Positions 1-10,185 of a stretch of 64,000 bases of DNA are shown one piece after another. Both the position numbers and the translations under genes were made by a program. The DNA lies in the NCBI GenBank assembly GCA_030867875.1, contig JAOWCC010001501.1, positions 30,648,792 to 30,712,791 of the forward strand. Reading direction: 5' to 3'. The stretch comes from Actinernus sp. WN-2022. Its lineage: Eukaryota > Cnidaria > Anthozoa > Actiniaria > Actinernidae. The first letter of the stretch is position 1. Each line of letters starts with the position of its first letter. The notes under the pieces are model-generated. The model was not told where the DNA came from and made no database searches. It saw nothing but the letters and a program-made list of their open reading frames with translations.

Positions 1-57
1 TCTCAACTCGAGCGTAAAATTCAAAACAAAAATTATACGAACTTGAAGAATGTCAGC

Positions 58-716
58 TTAAACTCCGAAATAACATGAGAACACAGGGCCTAAACCCAAA
101 CCTGTAAATGTCAACGACTTTTGCAGGATATATAATGTATGTTTTAAGGTACCGTTTGGGAATTCAGATATTTCCACCAAGAATCTGTTCAAATCCTTCA
201 GAAAGAAAATAGAGCCCAGGCTTGATTCTAACTGGTGCCTACAAAGTTCGGTCTGAAAAGAACACTGCTGATCACAATAACACCGGAACGAAGTTCTGCA
301 AAAAGAAACGCTAAAAACCATCCACGCAGCGTTACGAAATCGTCAAAGCAGCTCGTGTTTTCGGTAGCACAAGCCTGTTCCTCGAACACACCGGTCCATG
401 TTTCAACCGTGTGCGATTCGTCGACGACCGAATACAAGAAAGACGCTTGTGGAGTTCCGATCCAGGGTTCTTGAGCTCATCGCGAAATTCGCTCTTCACA
501 GAACTAAACAGCAATTTGAAGTTGCACTTCTGTAGTTCCTCGGGTTTTAGACTGGTTCAATTGATCTTTCACTACACTAGCCAAAGGAGTAATAACCAAA
601 ACAACAACCCGGCCATCATTTTGGATGTCTTTAACGCTATTTAATGCTTGGAATATCCTACTTTTTCCAAACCCATGGACAGTTGGGAGTACAGCTAGAA
701 CATCTCTTCCAGACAA
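58..716 (-). pseudogene. RecQ-like DNA helicase remnant
   Basis: Reading the minus strand from about 716 down to 58, broken reading frames give pieces of a superfamily-2 RecQ-like helicase in the expected order. First comes a Walker A region (GRDVLAVLPT followed by GFGKS, with two extra residues before the glycine), then a motif Ia-like ITPLASVVKDQ, then at about 437-400 a DEAH-type motif (VVDESHTVETWT), then divergent sequence. Stops and frame changes separate the pieces, so no intact helicase is possible. Such decayed RecQ-like copies resemble the helicase fragment at 28382-28666, and both may come from the same mobile family. It lies upstream of the EGF exons and is probably intronic or intergenic debris. 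Family assignment is from motifs; confidence in exact limits is low. Confidence 0.6.
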
Positions 717-979
717 AAGTTATTTAATAGCTTGCTCCTGTCGCATTCCATGCATGAATAAACTTTAATGGTTTCTGTCAATCACGCATTTTGGCCAATA
801 GGAAACAGCTATTCCACCAATTTTTATATGAACTAACGAACCTCTCGGCCATGTGGGATGCATGTATGCAAATATGCAAAAATGACTTACAAACAGTGTA
901 TAAAAACAGTCTCCAGGGAAAATATTGAAAATCCTTTCAATCAAGCATCGAGGGAGGGAAGTATAACTGTTTGCATTCA

Positions 980-1126
980 ATTAGAGTGATTTCACTAAAC
1001 CCGTGAAACAAAATCTAATAGTCAGTATCTAATACACTGAATAGAACAAAAGAATGAATTAGTGTCTCCAACTGTGTATAAGTCTACTAATTGTTTCACG
1101 GGTTTTCTGCAATATAATCACTCTAA
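980..1126. repeat. Short inverted-repeat (MITE-like) element
   Basis: The left arm contains TTAGAGTGAT and, further in, CCCGTGAAACAA. The right arm contains TTGTTTCACGGG followed by ATCACTCTAA. The arms are imperfect reverse complements about 30-35 bp long around a short spacer. No ORF is present. Confidence 0.5.
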
Positions 1127-1130
1127 CAGC

Positions 1131-1190
1131 CACCAAACGAGCGATTACTCGATATATGCACAGTACCATGACATAGCCCCTATAAATGAG
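1131..1190. repeat. Diverged single copy related to the 77-bp satellite
   Basis: The stretch with GCCACCAA, then ATGCACA, then ACCATGACATAGCCCC matches the core of the satellite unit at 25.0-26.7 kb. It is a solitary, degenerate copy lying just before the GGGTAA repeat. Confidence 0.5.
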
Positions 1191-1212
1191 ATACGGAGGT
1201 ATTTGAAGAGCA

Positions 1213-1268
1213 GGGTAAGGGTAAGGGGTAAGGGTAAGGGTAAGGGGTAAGGGGTAAGGGTAAGGGTT
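1213..1268 (+). repeat. GGGTAA / GGGGTAA simple repeat
   Basis: About nine head-to-tail copies alternate between GGGTAA and GGGGTAA. This is not the TTAGGG telomere repeat (whose permutation would be GGGTTA), so it reads as an ordinary G-rich microsatellite rather than interstitial telomere. Confidence 0.85.
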
Positions 1269-1269
1269 G

Positions 1270-2056
1270 CATAGAGTGAGGTTTGAAGCTGGTAATGACT
1301 GCTTTTTATCGTAGTAGTACACAGATGCTGTACTCGCGTCTGTTTTCTGTTTCATCGAGTGTAGCATTAAATAACTCCTTGTTTTGCTGTTGCTCACATG
1401 GACGTTAAGGTGTCTCGATCGAAAAACTCCGATTCCACTTTGCGAATTTAAACAAAATGTCGTAACTTTTCAGTACAATTTTTGATTTATTCTGCTCACA
1501 TTTTCACAAACAGTACACAATTTATTGACACAACTGATAATGTCAAAATCTTGACCCGATCACACATACTAATGACGTAATTATGACGTCAATAAACCCT
1601 ACTTTTTAACTCGTGGATGCGCGCAAGTAGACGAAGAATGGCCAAAATAAGCCAGTCAGTGGGTATGAGTATAAACAAACAATCTTTATACTGAGCTCAT
1701 CGTCGGGAAGCTGTGTGGCCCGGACGCGTCGTCATATGAGTTGAGTTTTTGTTGATTCTCATCCATGGTCCGAGGGTGTTCCTGAGGGTTCTCTGGTTTT
1801 CCTCCCTCCATAAAAATCAACAGGTGAGTTGAGCGTTGAATGCAGAGAATATATGAATGTAGTAAGGAGTGTGTGGAATGAGTCTCGGAGACATTAGCAT
1901 ATCTTGCTTATCAGCATATCAGCCTCATTCATCCGAGGAAAAACAAAAACGTGTTTTTAACTTGGTGCTGCGGGCTATGAGCTCAGGTACAACTCAAGGT
2001 CATTAACGATCCTCGTAAAGACTTCATACTTGACAGTTATTGATTTCCAACTCTAG
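1270..2056. other. Non-coding, presumed intron or upstream region
   Basis: I see no gene here. The stretch at about 1725-1830 (ending in CCTCCCTCCATAAAAATCAAC) looks like a dispersed repeat, and the end is the pyrimidine-rich tract and CTCTAG acceptor of the first EGF exon. Confidence 0.4.
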
Positions 2057-4856
2057 ACTTGGACGAGTGTAGTACAGGGACTTCGAAATGCATCCCTGAA
2101 TCGTATTGCAATAATACCATTGGCTCCTACACTTGTACCTGCAAAAAGGGTTACATCACCAATGGCGAGGGATGCTTAGGTAAGTAACGTCATGGACCAT
2201 ATTCAGTTACTCTTTTCACAAGGGGTGGGGTCAATAACAGAGATAATTTGCCTGTGCCCCGCCATTGTTATACATGAGTTGTACAATCGAGTTGTAGTTG
2301 AACAACAATTTTCCGTGTTTCTAGATAGTTACGTTTTATTTGGATGAGATGCTTAAAGTGCGTTTAAGCCCATTTTTGTCATTAAAATCGATTCTACCTC
2401 ACGTAAATAGTTGAGTAGTAAATTATTTACGATTTGAGTGTTGCGTCTATGAGTTATAAAGGTTCCCTGTTTGACGTCCCTCATTAGCATATTCGAAATA
2501 GGAACATTATAACTCATCGATGCAATACTCAAATCAAGAACTACTTTACTATTCAACTATTTACTAGATGTAGAATCGACTTTAATGATAACAAATTTCG
2601 GCTCTTTAAGTTATATATCTAATGTAATGATAAGTAAAGGGAGGCTTCTGTAATATTGTGGCTGCGTTTCTATGGACAGATTCAAACGAGTGTTTGGACG
2701 AGAGCCATGACTGTGATGTCAATGCCTGGTGTGCGAACACAGCCGGGTCATACAAATGCTTCTGTAAACAAGGCTTTGTTGGTAACGGCACATCTGGAGA
2801 CTGCACCAAACAGGTTCAAGGTACGAGCAGCATACCGCAGCAAAACGTTGTGCTCCGCTGGCCGAAAGAACGAAGTCTGTCGTTTCAAGTTTCCAAGGGT
2901 TTATAGAATATGGTCCAACCGTGATGCTTAGCGGCCTTTGTGTATTTCTGCTTCGTGATACTAATCAAACTAAACAGAAACACTACAAAAGAAACTTTCC
3001 AAAAACAGATTCAAATTGAAACTTGAAACAAATCAACAGGGCCGGGTTGTTCGAAGCAAGGTTAACTTAACCATAGGTTAATTGTAGTCTGTACAGTTTA
3101 ACCCAGGGTTAGCGATTTAACCCTGGGTTAGCGCTTAACCTTGCTTCGAACAACCGGGTCCAGGACTGTAACGATTTTCAAAAGATTGGAAGACAATTCG
3201 TACAAAACCGACTTTTCAACTGTGACAAAATGGCGGCCATAGCGCGCAAAGCATGATGGTTAGTCTATATTCTTTAAACGTTTTTAGTAGCATTTTATAA
3301 CTCACAGTGAATTACAAATCAAGAAAACTCCAACCTGTTAAAGTTTTAGGCCAAGCTTTCAAGTAGTAACATTACTACTTTCAAGTAGTAATGTGCAATG
3401 TTTCGCGAAACATTGCACATACGTTCTTGCCTTTGTTTTCTTTTAGTTTCAGCGGGAAACTGGCGAACGCGCGCGCGCTGGGCCTATCAAAAGCGCATGC
3501 GCGTGACGTTTTGCCGCGGTGTATACGGCAGTTGGTTGGAACAGGTATCAGTGTAACAAGTCCTGATTGCTGAACCAAGCAAATTGCATAACACTAACAA
3601 CAAGTCCTAACTCTACCTCTTTTGCTCTGACGAAGGCCTAACGCTCGAAACGTCAGCTGCTACTCGCTTTCCACGGCGGTTAGCATACCTCGATCGATTT
3701 TAGTTGATTACATACCAGTGTTTATCTTCCCCGCCGACGCAGACCAACACTAGTTTTTACAGGAACTAGTTGCTTATCGTACTAACAAGGACGAAACAGC
3801 TGTGCATGGTACTCCACGGGTAATAAGATATGTTAGACGTGTTAAGATATGTTAGCGTGTTAGACGCTAGCTACGTCCAGCGTGTGTTAGTAGTGCCATG
3901 CAATGTACTTGGTTCTTGATTGCTGAGTTACCTGTGGTACGCAGTGAGGAAAAGAGAAATTGGAAAGAATTACCACAGCTAACCCAAAAATCAACTGTAG
4001 CTTACAGTTAATTTCTAGCACACTAGCAAGCCAATAAATTAGTCTTTTGACCTCAGTTTCACTGCAGTTGCCGTAAGGGCGACTAACAAGTGTCTAAGGA
4101 TTGGAATCACAACAATGTCCCACTTTCGATATAGACTTCAGTTGTCACGCACAAAGGTTTCAATATGAGGTTACGGGGTAAATTAGTTCTATTCTATTCT
4201 CTGAGAAATTGTTTTTATTTACAATGGAGCCTCATATTGCCCACTTTAGAAACGAGTAGGGGGATGGGGCGAGTTCGGTTTCGCAAAGGTGATTGGGATC
4301 GTTACTGGGGACAGTTAATAGTGCGTTTGCAAGATGGCAGACACATACTACAACTCTCAGAACTCTTTGCGCGGATTCTTTTGTTCCTTTAATTTGGACC
4401 ATTGTCTTGGAATTTTCAAAGGAGTTGATAAGTTTGAATGCGAAATAGAATTTGAAAAGGTTCTGGTAGTTGGAGTAAAATGACGCCATAATGAAAATGT
4501 CCTATTGCGATATTTGCATTCTGCAATTAGGGTAACGATCCCAAGCGCCTTTGGGAAACCGAACTCGTCCTATCCCCGTACTCGTTTCTAAAGCGGGCAA
4601 TTGTAACATTTGTGCATGACGAGTGGAGCGTATATCGAAAGTAGGATATTGAAAATGTTTCCTTTAAAATTTGGTTTTGTGTTGACTTTGTTTATTTATT
4701 CCAGTTACAGAAAATGTTAGCTGTGAAGTAACAGGAGATAGGAGATGTGAGGGAGTCCATGCACAGCAAGTCCGCATGCTAAATCAGGCCTGTAAACAAA
4801 ACATGATCAGTGGTCTGTGGGCATTTACCCTCCTGTGTTTCCTTAATTTCATTTGA
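2057..4856 (+). CDS. EGF-domain protein, 3' part (three exons)
   Basis: Three exons can be read, all joined by phase-1 introns. Exon 2057-2179 follows CTCTAG and precedes GTAAGT; it encodes one EGF module beginning DLDEC with six cysteines. Exon 2680-2820 follows GGACAG and precedes GTACGA; it encodes a second module beginning DSNEC with six cysteines. The D-x-(D/N)-E-C starts are the calcium-binding EGF signature, and one module per phase 1-1 exon is typical of EGF repeat proteins. Exon 4705-4856 follows ATTCCAG; it encodes 49 residues with three cysteines, then GLWAFTLLCFLNFI and a TGA stop. The hydrophobic end with no cytoplasmic tail fits a GPI-attachment signal or a terminal membrane anchor. 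An extracellular adhesion or matrix role is inferred. The 5' exons lie outside the window or were not recognised. Other internal exons in the 1.9-kb last intron cannot be excluded. Confidence 0.75.
2357..2605. mobile_element. TTAA-flanked MITE (AGTGC family), copy 1
   Basis: The element lies between TTAA at 2353-2356 and TTAA at 2606-2609. The left end starts AGTGCGTTTAAGCCC and the right end is a mutated complement (GGCTCT). The subterminal sequence TTAAAATCGATTCTAC is inverted near the right end. It sits in the intron between the two EGF exons. Confidence 0.65.
3041..3158. mobile_element. 118-bp palindromic MITE
   Basis: Terminal arms of about 24 bp (CCGGGTTGTTCGAAGCAAGG and its complement CCTTGCTTCGAACAACCGG) enclose internal TTAACC/GGTTAA palindromes. 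It is intronic and has no ORF. Confidence 0.7.
3390..3420. repeat. Perfect short palindrome
   Basis: GTGCAATGTTTCG is followed directly by CGAAACATTGCAC, a 26-bp perfect palindrome, next to a short direct repeat of CTTTCAAGTAGTAA. Confidence 0.6.
3600..3780 (+). repeat. Dispersed repeat with CTGACGA...CGAAACGTC motif, copy 1
   Basis: From CTGACGAAGG through CGAAACGTCAGCTGCTACTCGC to ACTAGTTTTTACAGGAACTAGTT, the sequence closely matches a second copy at about 31990-32160. It is probably the end of a retroelement. The CTGACGA/GAAA spacing resembles part of a hammerhead ribozyme core. Confidence 0.55.
4118..4646. mobile_element. Inverted-repeat element, about 530 bp
   Basis: The left end CCACTTTCGATATA and right end TATATCGAAAGTAGG are complementary. 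Nested arms carry GAGTTCGGTTTCGCAAAGG on the left and an inverted, diverged copy on the right. It lies in the last EGF-gene intron and is related to the hairpin at 37918-38097 (shared GTCACGCACAAAGGTTTCAA). Confidence 0.55.
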
Positions 4857-5067
4857 AACGTGAACTCTTTGCAGTTTGAACTGCTGCCTTGTAAGTGGTA
4901 GACGATCTGCCGATGTAGTTTCCTACGTTATTTGCGCCACTTGACTCATTCTTTTGTTCTGGTATCACAATGCTGTGTAAAGGTAGCCTGGAATAGCAGG
5001 AGGAAGGAGAAGAGCCTGGACGGACGCTATACTAATGGATTACCTTCATTGATCCATCATTAGGCTC

Positions 5068-5345
5068 CAGGGGCGTAGCCAGCATTTTGCATGGAGGGGG
5101 GGGGGGGGGGGGATGGGCACTCCACCACTCATCACGAAATCCTCCCCTCACATAGAGAACGCGGTCTTTCGCACCAATTTCGTCTATTCAGGTACCTCTC
5201 AGTTTTCAATCACCAACGTTTTCCAGTAAGACTGTCGCATTGTTCACTGACTGCCGGTAAATCACTTAGCTTATTAGGTGCGTTATTGTAACGCTATTTT
5301 TCAGTTGCGTTTTTTTAACGAAAGGTGCCTCTGGCTACGCCCCTG
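5068..5345. mobile_element. 278-bp MITE with GGCTC target duplication
   Basis: It starts CAGGGGCGTAGCCAG and ends with the complement CTGGCTACGCCCCTG, flanked on both sides by GGCTC (5063-5067 and 5346-5350). It contains a run of about 17 G residues near 5096. The small ORF inside is not credible as a gene. Confidence 0.75.
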
Positions 5346-6280
5346 GGCTCGGTTCCGACGCGGCTTCATATCCATCGCGCCTAACGCAATTGAAACAAAG
5401 GATAACAATTGGGCGGCTTTGTTTATCTAATTAGGTTCGGCACATGAGTGCAGCGGCATCTGAAATGGCCAAAGATAGCACATTAATTTACATGTGGATA
5501 GATGTCATTGTAGAATGGACCAATAGGAGTTTGCGGCGATAATTTAGACGCAGATATTCAAATTTGTATTACGTCGATACCGAATCTCCTTCTTCTCTCT
5601 CTCCCATTAGTCTGTTCGTAGGCTAGTGTAAAGGGAGAGATTCCACTCAGACCTTTGTGTGTCCAGAACGGTTTCTCTATTTCGCCTGACGTTTATTATT
5701 CGATCTGATCACGATTCAGAATTGTGGAATGGGTACTGAAAGTATTAGAAAACATTATGGGCATAGGTATTACGATTTCTTTGATGGGAATGTTTCCCAT
5801 TTTTGGCCCTAAATCCATTCTCCTCAGTCAGCTTTTTTTTATTGCTGTATTTTTAGCAGCTTTGTTAAGTCGCTCGCTAAGTAACTCAAGCTTGCTTGTA
5901 AAGATAACGTCTAAGAGTATGTATATATACGACTCAAAACTAAATGTTTAGGACAGTAAAACCTGGCTTTTACTTCGCATCTCTATGCGACTTAATAGTA
6001 CAAAGTTGGCATGAGTCCTTATCCCTGTTGTGCTCAGTGAGCCATGGAATATTCTGTTCGGACATTGTAGGAGCGCATGTCTGCCTTGCCTTCCGCCCTT
6101 GCTTTTGTCCACTCCTCCTGCTTCCCTCCAAAGCTTTGTATGGACTTGATCGTATGACGTCACCAACACGGAGATCACTCAACTCTTTGGACCCCTCGTT
6201 GAAATGACCCCTCGTTTCAGACGTCTCAACTTCTGGTCCACATCTTTTGGTAGTCTGGGCTTTAACAAGTTTGTCTGTTT
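5346..6280. other. Intergenic sequence before the tRNA array
   Basis: No gene is recognised. Short ORFs near 5724-6207 show no domain and no supporting splice context. The first array unit starts gradually at about 6280. Confidence 0.4.
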
Positions 6281-6427
6281 GTCTTCTAATGATGTCATTA
6301 AATAAAGCGACGCAATAGTTTCATTGATGCGCGCACGCATTTGTGTTTGTTATTCTGCAGTTTGATAGAACTTAGCAGCAACAACTATCCCAAGATACGA
6401 ATCGTTCTTCGAAGTCAAAACAAAACA

Positions 6428-6499
6428 TGGAGAATCCGGGTATCGATCCCGGTACCTCTCACATGCAAAGCGAGCGCTCTACCATTTGAGTTAATCCCC
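6428..6499 (-). tRNA. tRNA-Ala(UGC), copy 1
   Basis: Minus-strand cloverleaf with anticodon TGC in loop TTTGCAT and the G3:U70 pair that marks alanine tRNAs. The A box has one change here (GAGTTAAT on the plus strand). A T-run follows the 3' end on the minus strand. Confidence 0.7.
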
Positions 6500-6752
6500 C
6501 ACACTTGCTATTGTCTTGGAAAGTTATTGATGTCAAATGTGATGGAATACGTGAAATCTGAAAGTAAGTTGGCTTGTGTTTTGACCGTCCATTGAAAACG
6601 AATTTGTTTTACAGATGTTGAGTTCACACGTTCCAATTTAAGCATCAAATGATTCCGATAGACACAGGAATAATTTTTGAAAGCCTTAAAATTGTTTTGC
6701 CTGAGCTATGGAAGTTTCTCCAAAATAAAAATAAAACTATTAACAATTATTC

Positions 6753-6824
6753 TAGCAGAGCAAGGTTTCGATCCTTGGACCTCTGGGTTATGGGCCCAGC
6801 ACGCTTCCACTGCGCCACTCTGCT
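6753..6824 (-). tRNA. Initiator tRNA-Met(CAU), copy 1
   Basis: 72 nt including discriminator A. It shows the eukaryotic initiator hallmarks: A1:U72 end pair, three G:C pairs below the CAT anticodon loop (GGGCCCATAACCC), and a T loop of ATCGAAA with A54 and A60. The body is close to the animal initiator consensus. T-rich terminator sequence lies downstream on the minus strand. Confidence 0.93.
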
Positions 6825-7241
6825 CTTTGTTGCCAAGCATAACGTCAAATGGCCAAATGTAACAGTTGTTGCCTGCGCCGAGTGCGAAATTTCGGTGCCA
6901 TCTTTGAATTTGACCCAATTTGACAATGTAATTTTAACCGTACCTTCGTTATAACTCTCTTCATATTTCCAACATAGTAAAATAGAGAGTTGCTTCTTCG
7001 ATCAACTTCTGTCTTTTTGAAGTTGCAGGATTTCAAGCCAATCCGTTCGATAAAATCGTTTAGACACCATTGTGACGTCAATAATTATCTATTTGCCTTC
7101 TAATGATGTCATTAAATAAAGCGACGCAATAGTTTAATTGTTGCGCGCACGCATTTGCGTTTGTTATTCTGCAGTTTGATAGAACTTAGCAGCAACAACT
7201 ATCCCAAGATACGAATCGTTCTTCGAAGTCAAAACAAAACA

Positions 7242-7313
7242 TGGAGAATCCGGGTATCGATCCCGGTACCTCTCACATGCAAAGCGAGCGCTCTACCATT
7301 TGAACTAATGCCC
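7242..7313 (-). tRNA. tRNA-Ala(UGC), copy 2
   Basis: Same gene as copy 1, with substitutions in the acceptor and A-box region (GAACTAATGCCC on the plus strand). It is probably weaker or inactive. Confidence 0.6.
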
Positions 7314-7592
7314 CACACTTGCTATTGTCTTGGAAAGTTATTGATGTCAAATGTGATGGAATACGTGAAATCTGAAAGTAAGTTGGCTTGTGTTTTGACC
7401 GTCCATTGAAAACGAATTTGTTTTACAGATGTTGAGTTCACACAAAATAATTTCAACGGTTCAGAAAACGTTCCAATTTAAGCATCAAATGATTCCGATA
7501 GACACAGGAATAATTTTTGAAAGCCTTAAAATTGTTTTGCCTGAGCTATGGAAGTTTCTCCAAAATAAAAATAAAACTATTAACAATTATTC

Positions 7593-7664
7593 TAGCAGAG
7601 CAAGGTTTCGATCCTTGGACCTCTGGGTTATGGGCCCAGCACGCTTCCACTGCGCCACTCTGCT
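7593..7664 (-). tRNA. Initiator tRNA-Met(CAU), copy 2
   Basis: Identical to the intact initiator sequence of copy 1. Confidence 0.93.
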
Positions 7665-8081
7665 CTTTGTTGCCAAGCATAACGTCAAATGGCCAAATGT
7701 AACAGTTGTTCCCTTCGCCGAGTGCGCAATTTCGGTGCCGTCTTTGAATTTGACCCAACTTGACAATGTAATTTTAACCGTACCTTCGTTATAACTCTCT
7801 TCATATTTCCAACATAGTAAAATAGAGAGTTGCTTCTTCGATCAACTTCTGTCTTTTTGAATTTGCAGGATTTCAAGCCAATCCGTTTGATAAAATCGTT
7901 TAGACACCATTGTGACGTCAATAATGATCTATTTGCCTTCTAATGATGTCATTAAATAAAGCGACGCAATAGTTTAATTGTTGCGCGCACGCATTTGTGT
8001 TTGTTATTCTGCAGTTTGATAGAACTTAGCAGCAACAACTATCCCAAGATAAGAATCGTTCTTCGAAGTCAAAACAAAACA

Positions 8082-8153
8082 TGGAGAATCCGCGTATCGA
8101 TCCCGGTACCTCTCACATGCAAAGCGAGCGCTCTACCATTTGAGCTAATCCCC
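8082..8153 (-). tRNA. tRNA-Ala(UGC), copy 3
   Basis: One T-stem substitution (CCGCGTATCG on the plus strand) breaks a pair; otherwise consensus. Confidence 0.65.
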
Positions 8154-8432
8154 CACACTTGCTATTGTCTTGGAAAGTTATTGATGTCAAATGTGATGGA
8201 ATACGTGAAATCTGAAAGTAAGTTGGCTTGTGTTTTGACCGTCCATTGAAAACGAATTTGTTTTACAGATGTTTAGTTCACACAAAATAATTTCAACGGT
8301 TCAGAAAACGTTCCAATTTAAGCATCAAATGATTCCGATAGACACAGGAATAATTTTTGAAACCCTGAAAATTGTTTTGCCTGAGCTATGGAAGTTTCTC
8401 CAAAATAAAAATAAAACTATTAACAATTATTC

Positions 8433-8504
8433 TAGCAGAGCAAGGTTTCGATCCTTGGACCTCTGGGTTATGGGCCCAGCACGCTTTCTCTGCGCCTTTC
8501 TTCT
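8433..8504 (-). pseudogene. Degenerate initiator tRNA-Met, copy 3
   Basis: The 5' acceptor strand and D arm are mutated (plus strand CTTTCTCTGCGCCTTTCTTCT), so the acceptor stem cannot pair. The anticodon arm is still intact. Confidence 0.75.
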
Positions 8505-8921
8505 CTTTGTTGCCAAGCATAACGTCAAATGGCCAAATGTAACAGTTGTTGCCTTCGCCGAGTGCGAAATTTCGGTGCCGTCTTTGAATTTGACCCAACT
8601 TGACAATGTAATTTTAACCGTACCTTCGTTATAACTCTCTTCCTATTTCCAACATAGTAAAATACAGAGTTGCTTCTTCGATCAACTTCTGTCTTTTTGA
8701 AGTTGCAGGATTTCAAGCCAATCCGTTTGATAAAATCGTTTAGACACCATTGTGACGTCAATAATTATCTATTTGCCTTCTAATGATGTCATTAAATAAA
8801 GCGACGCAATAGTTTAATTGTTGCGCGCACGCATTTGTGTTTGTTATTCTGCAGTTTGATAGAACTTAGCAGCAACAGCTATCCCAAGATACGAATCGTT
8901 CTTCGAAGTCAAAACAAAACA

Positions 8922-8993
8922 TGGAGAATCCGGGTATCGATCCCGGTACCTCTCACATGCAAAGCGAGCGCTCTACCATTTGAGCTAATCCCC
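8922..8993 (-). tRNA. tRNA-Ala(UGC), copy 4
   Basis: Array consensus sequence. Acceptor with G3:U70, D stem GCTC/GAGC, anticodon stem CTCGC/GTGAG around TTTGCAT, T stem CCGGG/CCCGG around ATCGATA. The stretch between acceptor and D stem is one base shorter than usual. Confidence 0.8.
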
Positions 8994-9272
8994 CACACTT
9001 GCTATTGTCTTGGAAAGTTATTGATGTCAAATGTGATGGAATACGTGAAATCTGAAAGTAAGTTGGCTTGTGTTTTGACCGTCCATTGAAAACGAATTTG
9101 TTTTACAGATGTTGAGTTCACACAAAATAATTTCAACGGTTCAGAAAACGTTCCAATTTGAGCATCAAATGATTCCGATAGACACAGGAATAATTTTTGA
9201 AACCCTGAAAATTGTTTTGCCTGAGCTATGGAAGTTTCTCCAAAATAAAAATAAAACTATTAACAATTATTC

Positions 9273-9344
9273 TAGCAGAGCAAGGTTTCGATCCTTGGAC
9301 CTCTGGGTTATGGGCCCAGCACGCTTCCACTGCGCCACTCTGCT
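9273..9344 (-). tRNA. Initiator tRNA-Met(CAU), copy 4
   Basis: Intact; identical to copy 1. Confidence 0.93.
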
Positions 9345-9761
9345 CTTTGTTGCCAAGCATAACGTCAAATGGCCAAATGTAACAGTTGTTGTCTTCGCCG
9401 AGTGCGATATTTCGGTGCCGTCTTTGAATTTGACCCAACTTGACAATGTCATTTTAACCGTACCTTCGTTATAACTCTCTTCCTATTTCCAACATAGTAA
9501 AATAGACAGTTGCTTCTTCGATCAACTTCTGTCTTTTTGAAGTTGCAGGATTTCAAGCCAATCCGTTTGATAAAATCGTTTAGACACCATTGTGACGTCA
9601 ATAATGATCTATTTGCCTTCTAATGATGTCATTAAATAAAGCGACGCAATGGTTTAATTGTTGCGCGCACGCATTTCTGTTTGTTATTCTGCAGTTTGAT
9701 AGAACTTAGCAGCAACAACTATCCCAAGATACGAATCGTTCTTCGAAGTCAAAACAAAACA

Positions 9762-9833
9762 TGGAGAATCCGGGTATCGATCCCGGTACCTCTCACATGC
9801 AAAGCGAGCGCTCTACCATTTGAGCTAATCCCC
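9762..9833 (-). tRNA. tRNA-Ala(UGC), copy 5
   Basis: Array consensus sequence, same as copy 4. Confidence 0.8.
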
Positions 9834-10113
9834 CACACTTGCTATTGTCTTGGAAAGTTATTGATGTCAAATGTGATGGAATACGTGAAATCTGAAAGTA
9901 AGTTGGCTTGTGTTTTGACCGTCCATTGAAAACGAATTTGTTTCTACAGATGTTGAGTTCACACAAAATAATTTCAACGGTTCAGAAAACGTTCCAATTT
10001 AAGCATCAAATGATTCCGATAGACACAGGAATATTTTTTGAAAGCCTTAAAATTGTTTTGCCTGAGCTATGGAAGTTTCTCCAAAATAAAAATAAAACTA
10101 TTAACAATTATTC

Positions 10114-10185
10114 TAGCAGAGCAATGTTTCGATCCTTGGACCTCTGGGTTATGGGCCCAGCACGCTTCCACTGCGCCACTCTGCT
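10114..10185 (-). tRNA. Initiator tRNA-Met(CAU), copy 5 (T-stem change)
   Basis: One substitution in the T stem (plus strand GCAATG instead of GCAAGG) breaks a pair next to the B box. Confidence 0.8.

Noticed and set aside
1213..1268. Interstitial telomere
   Set aside because: The unit is GGGTAA/GGGGTAA, not a permutation of TTAGGG.
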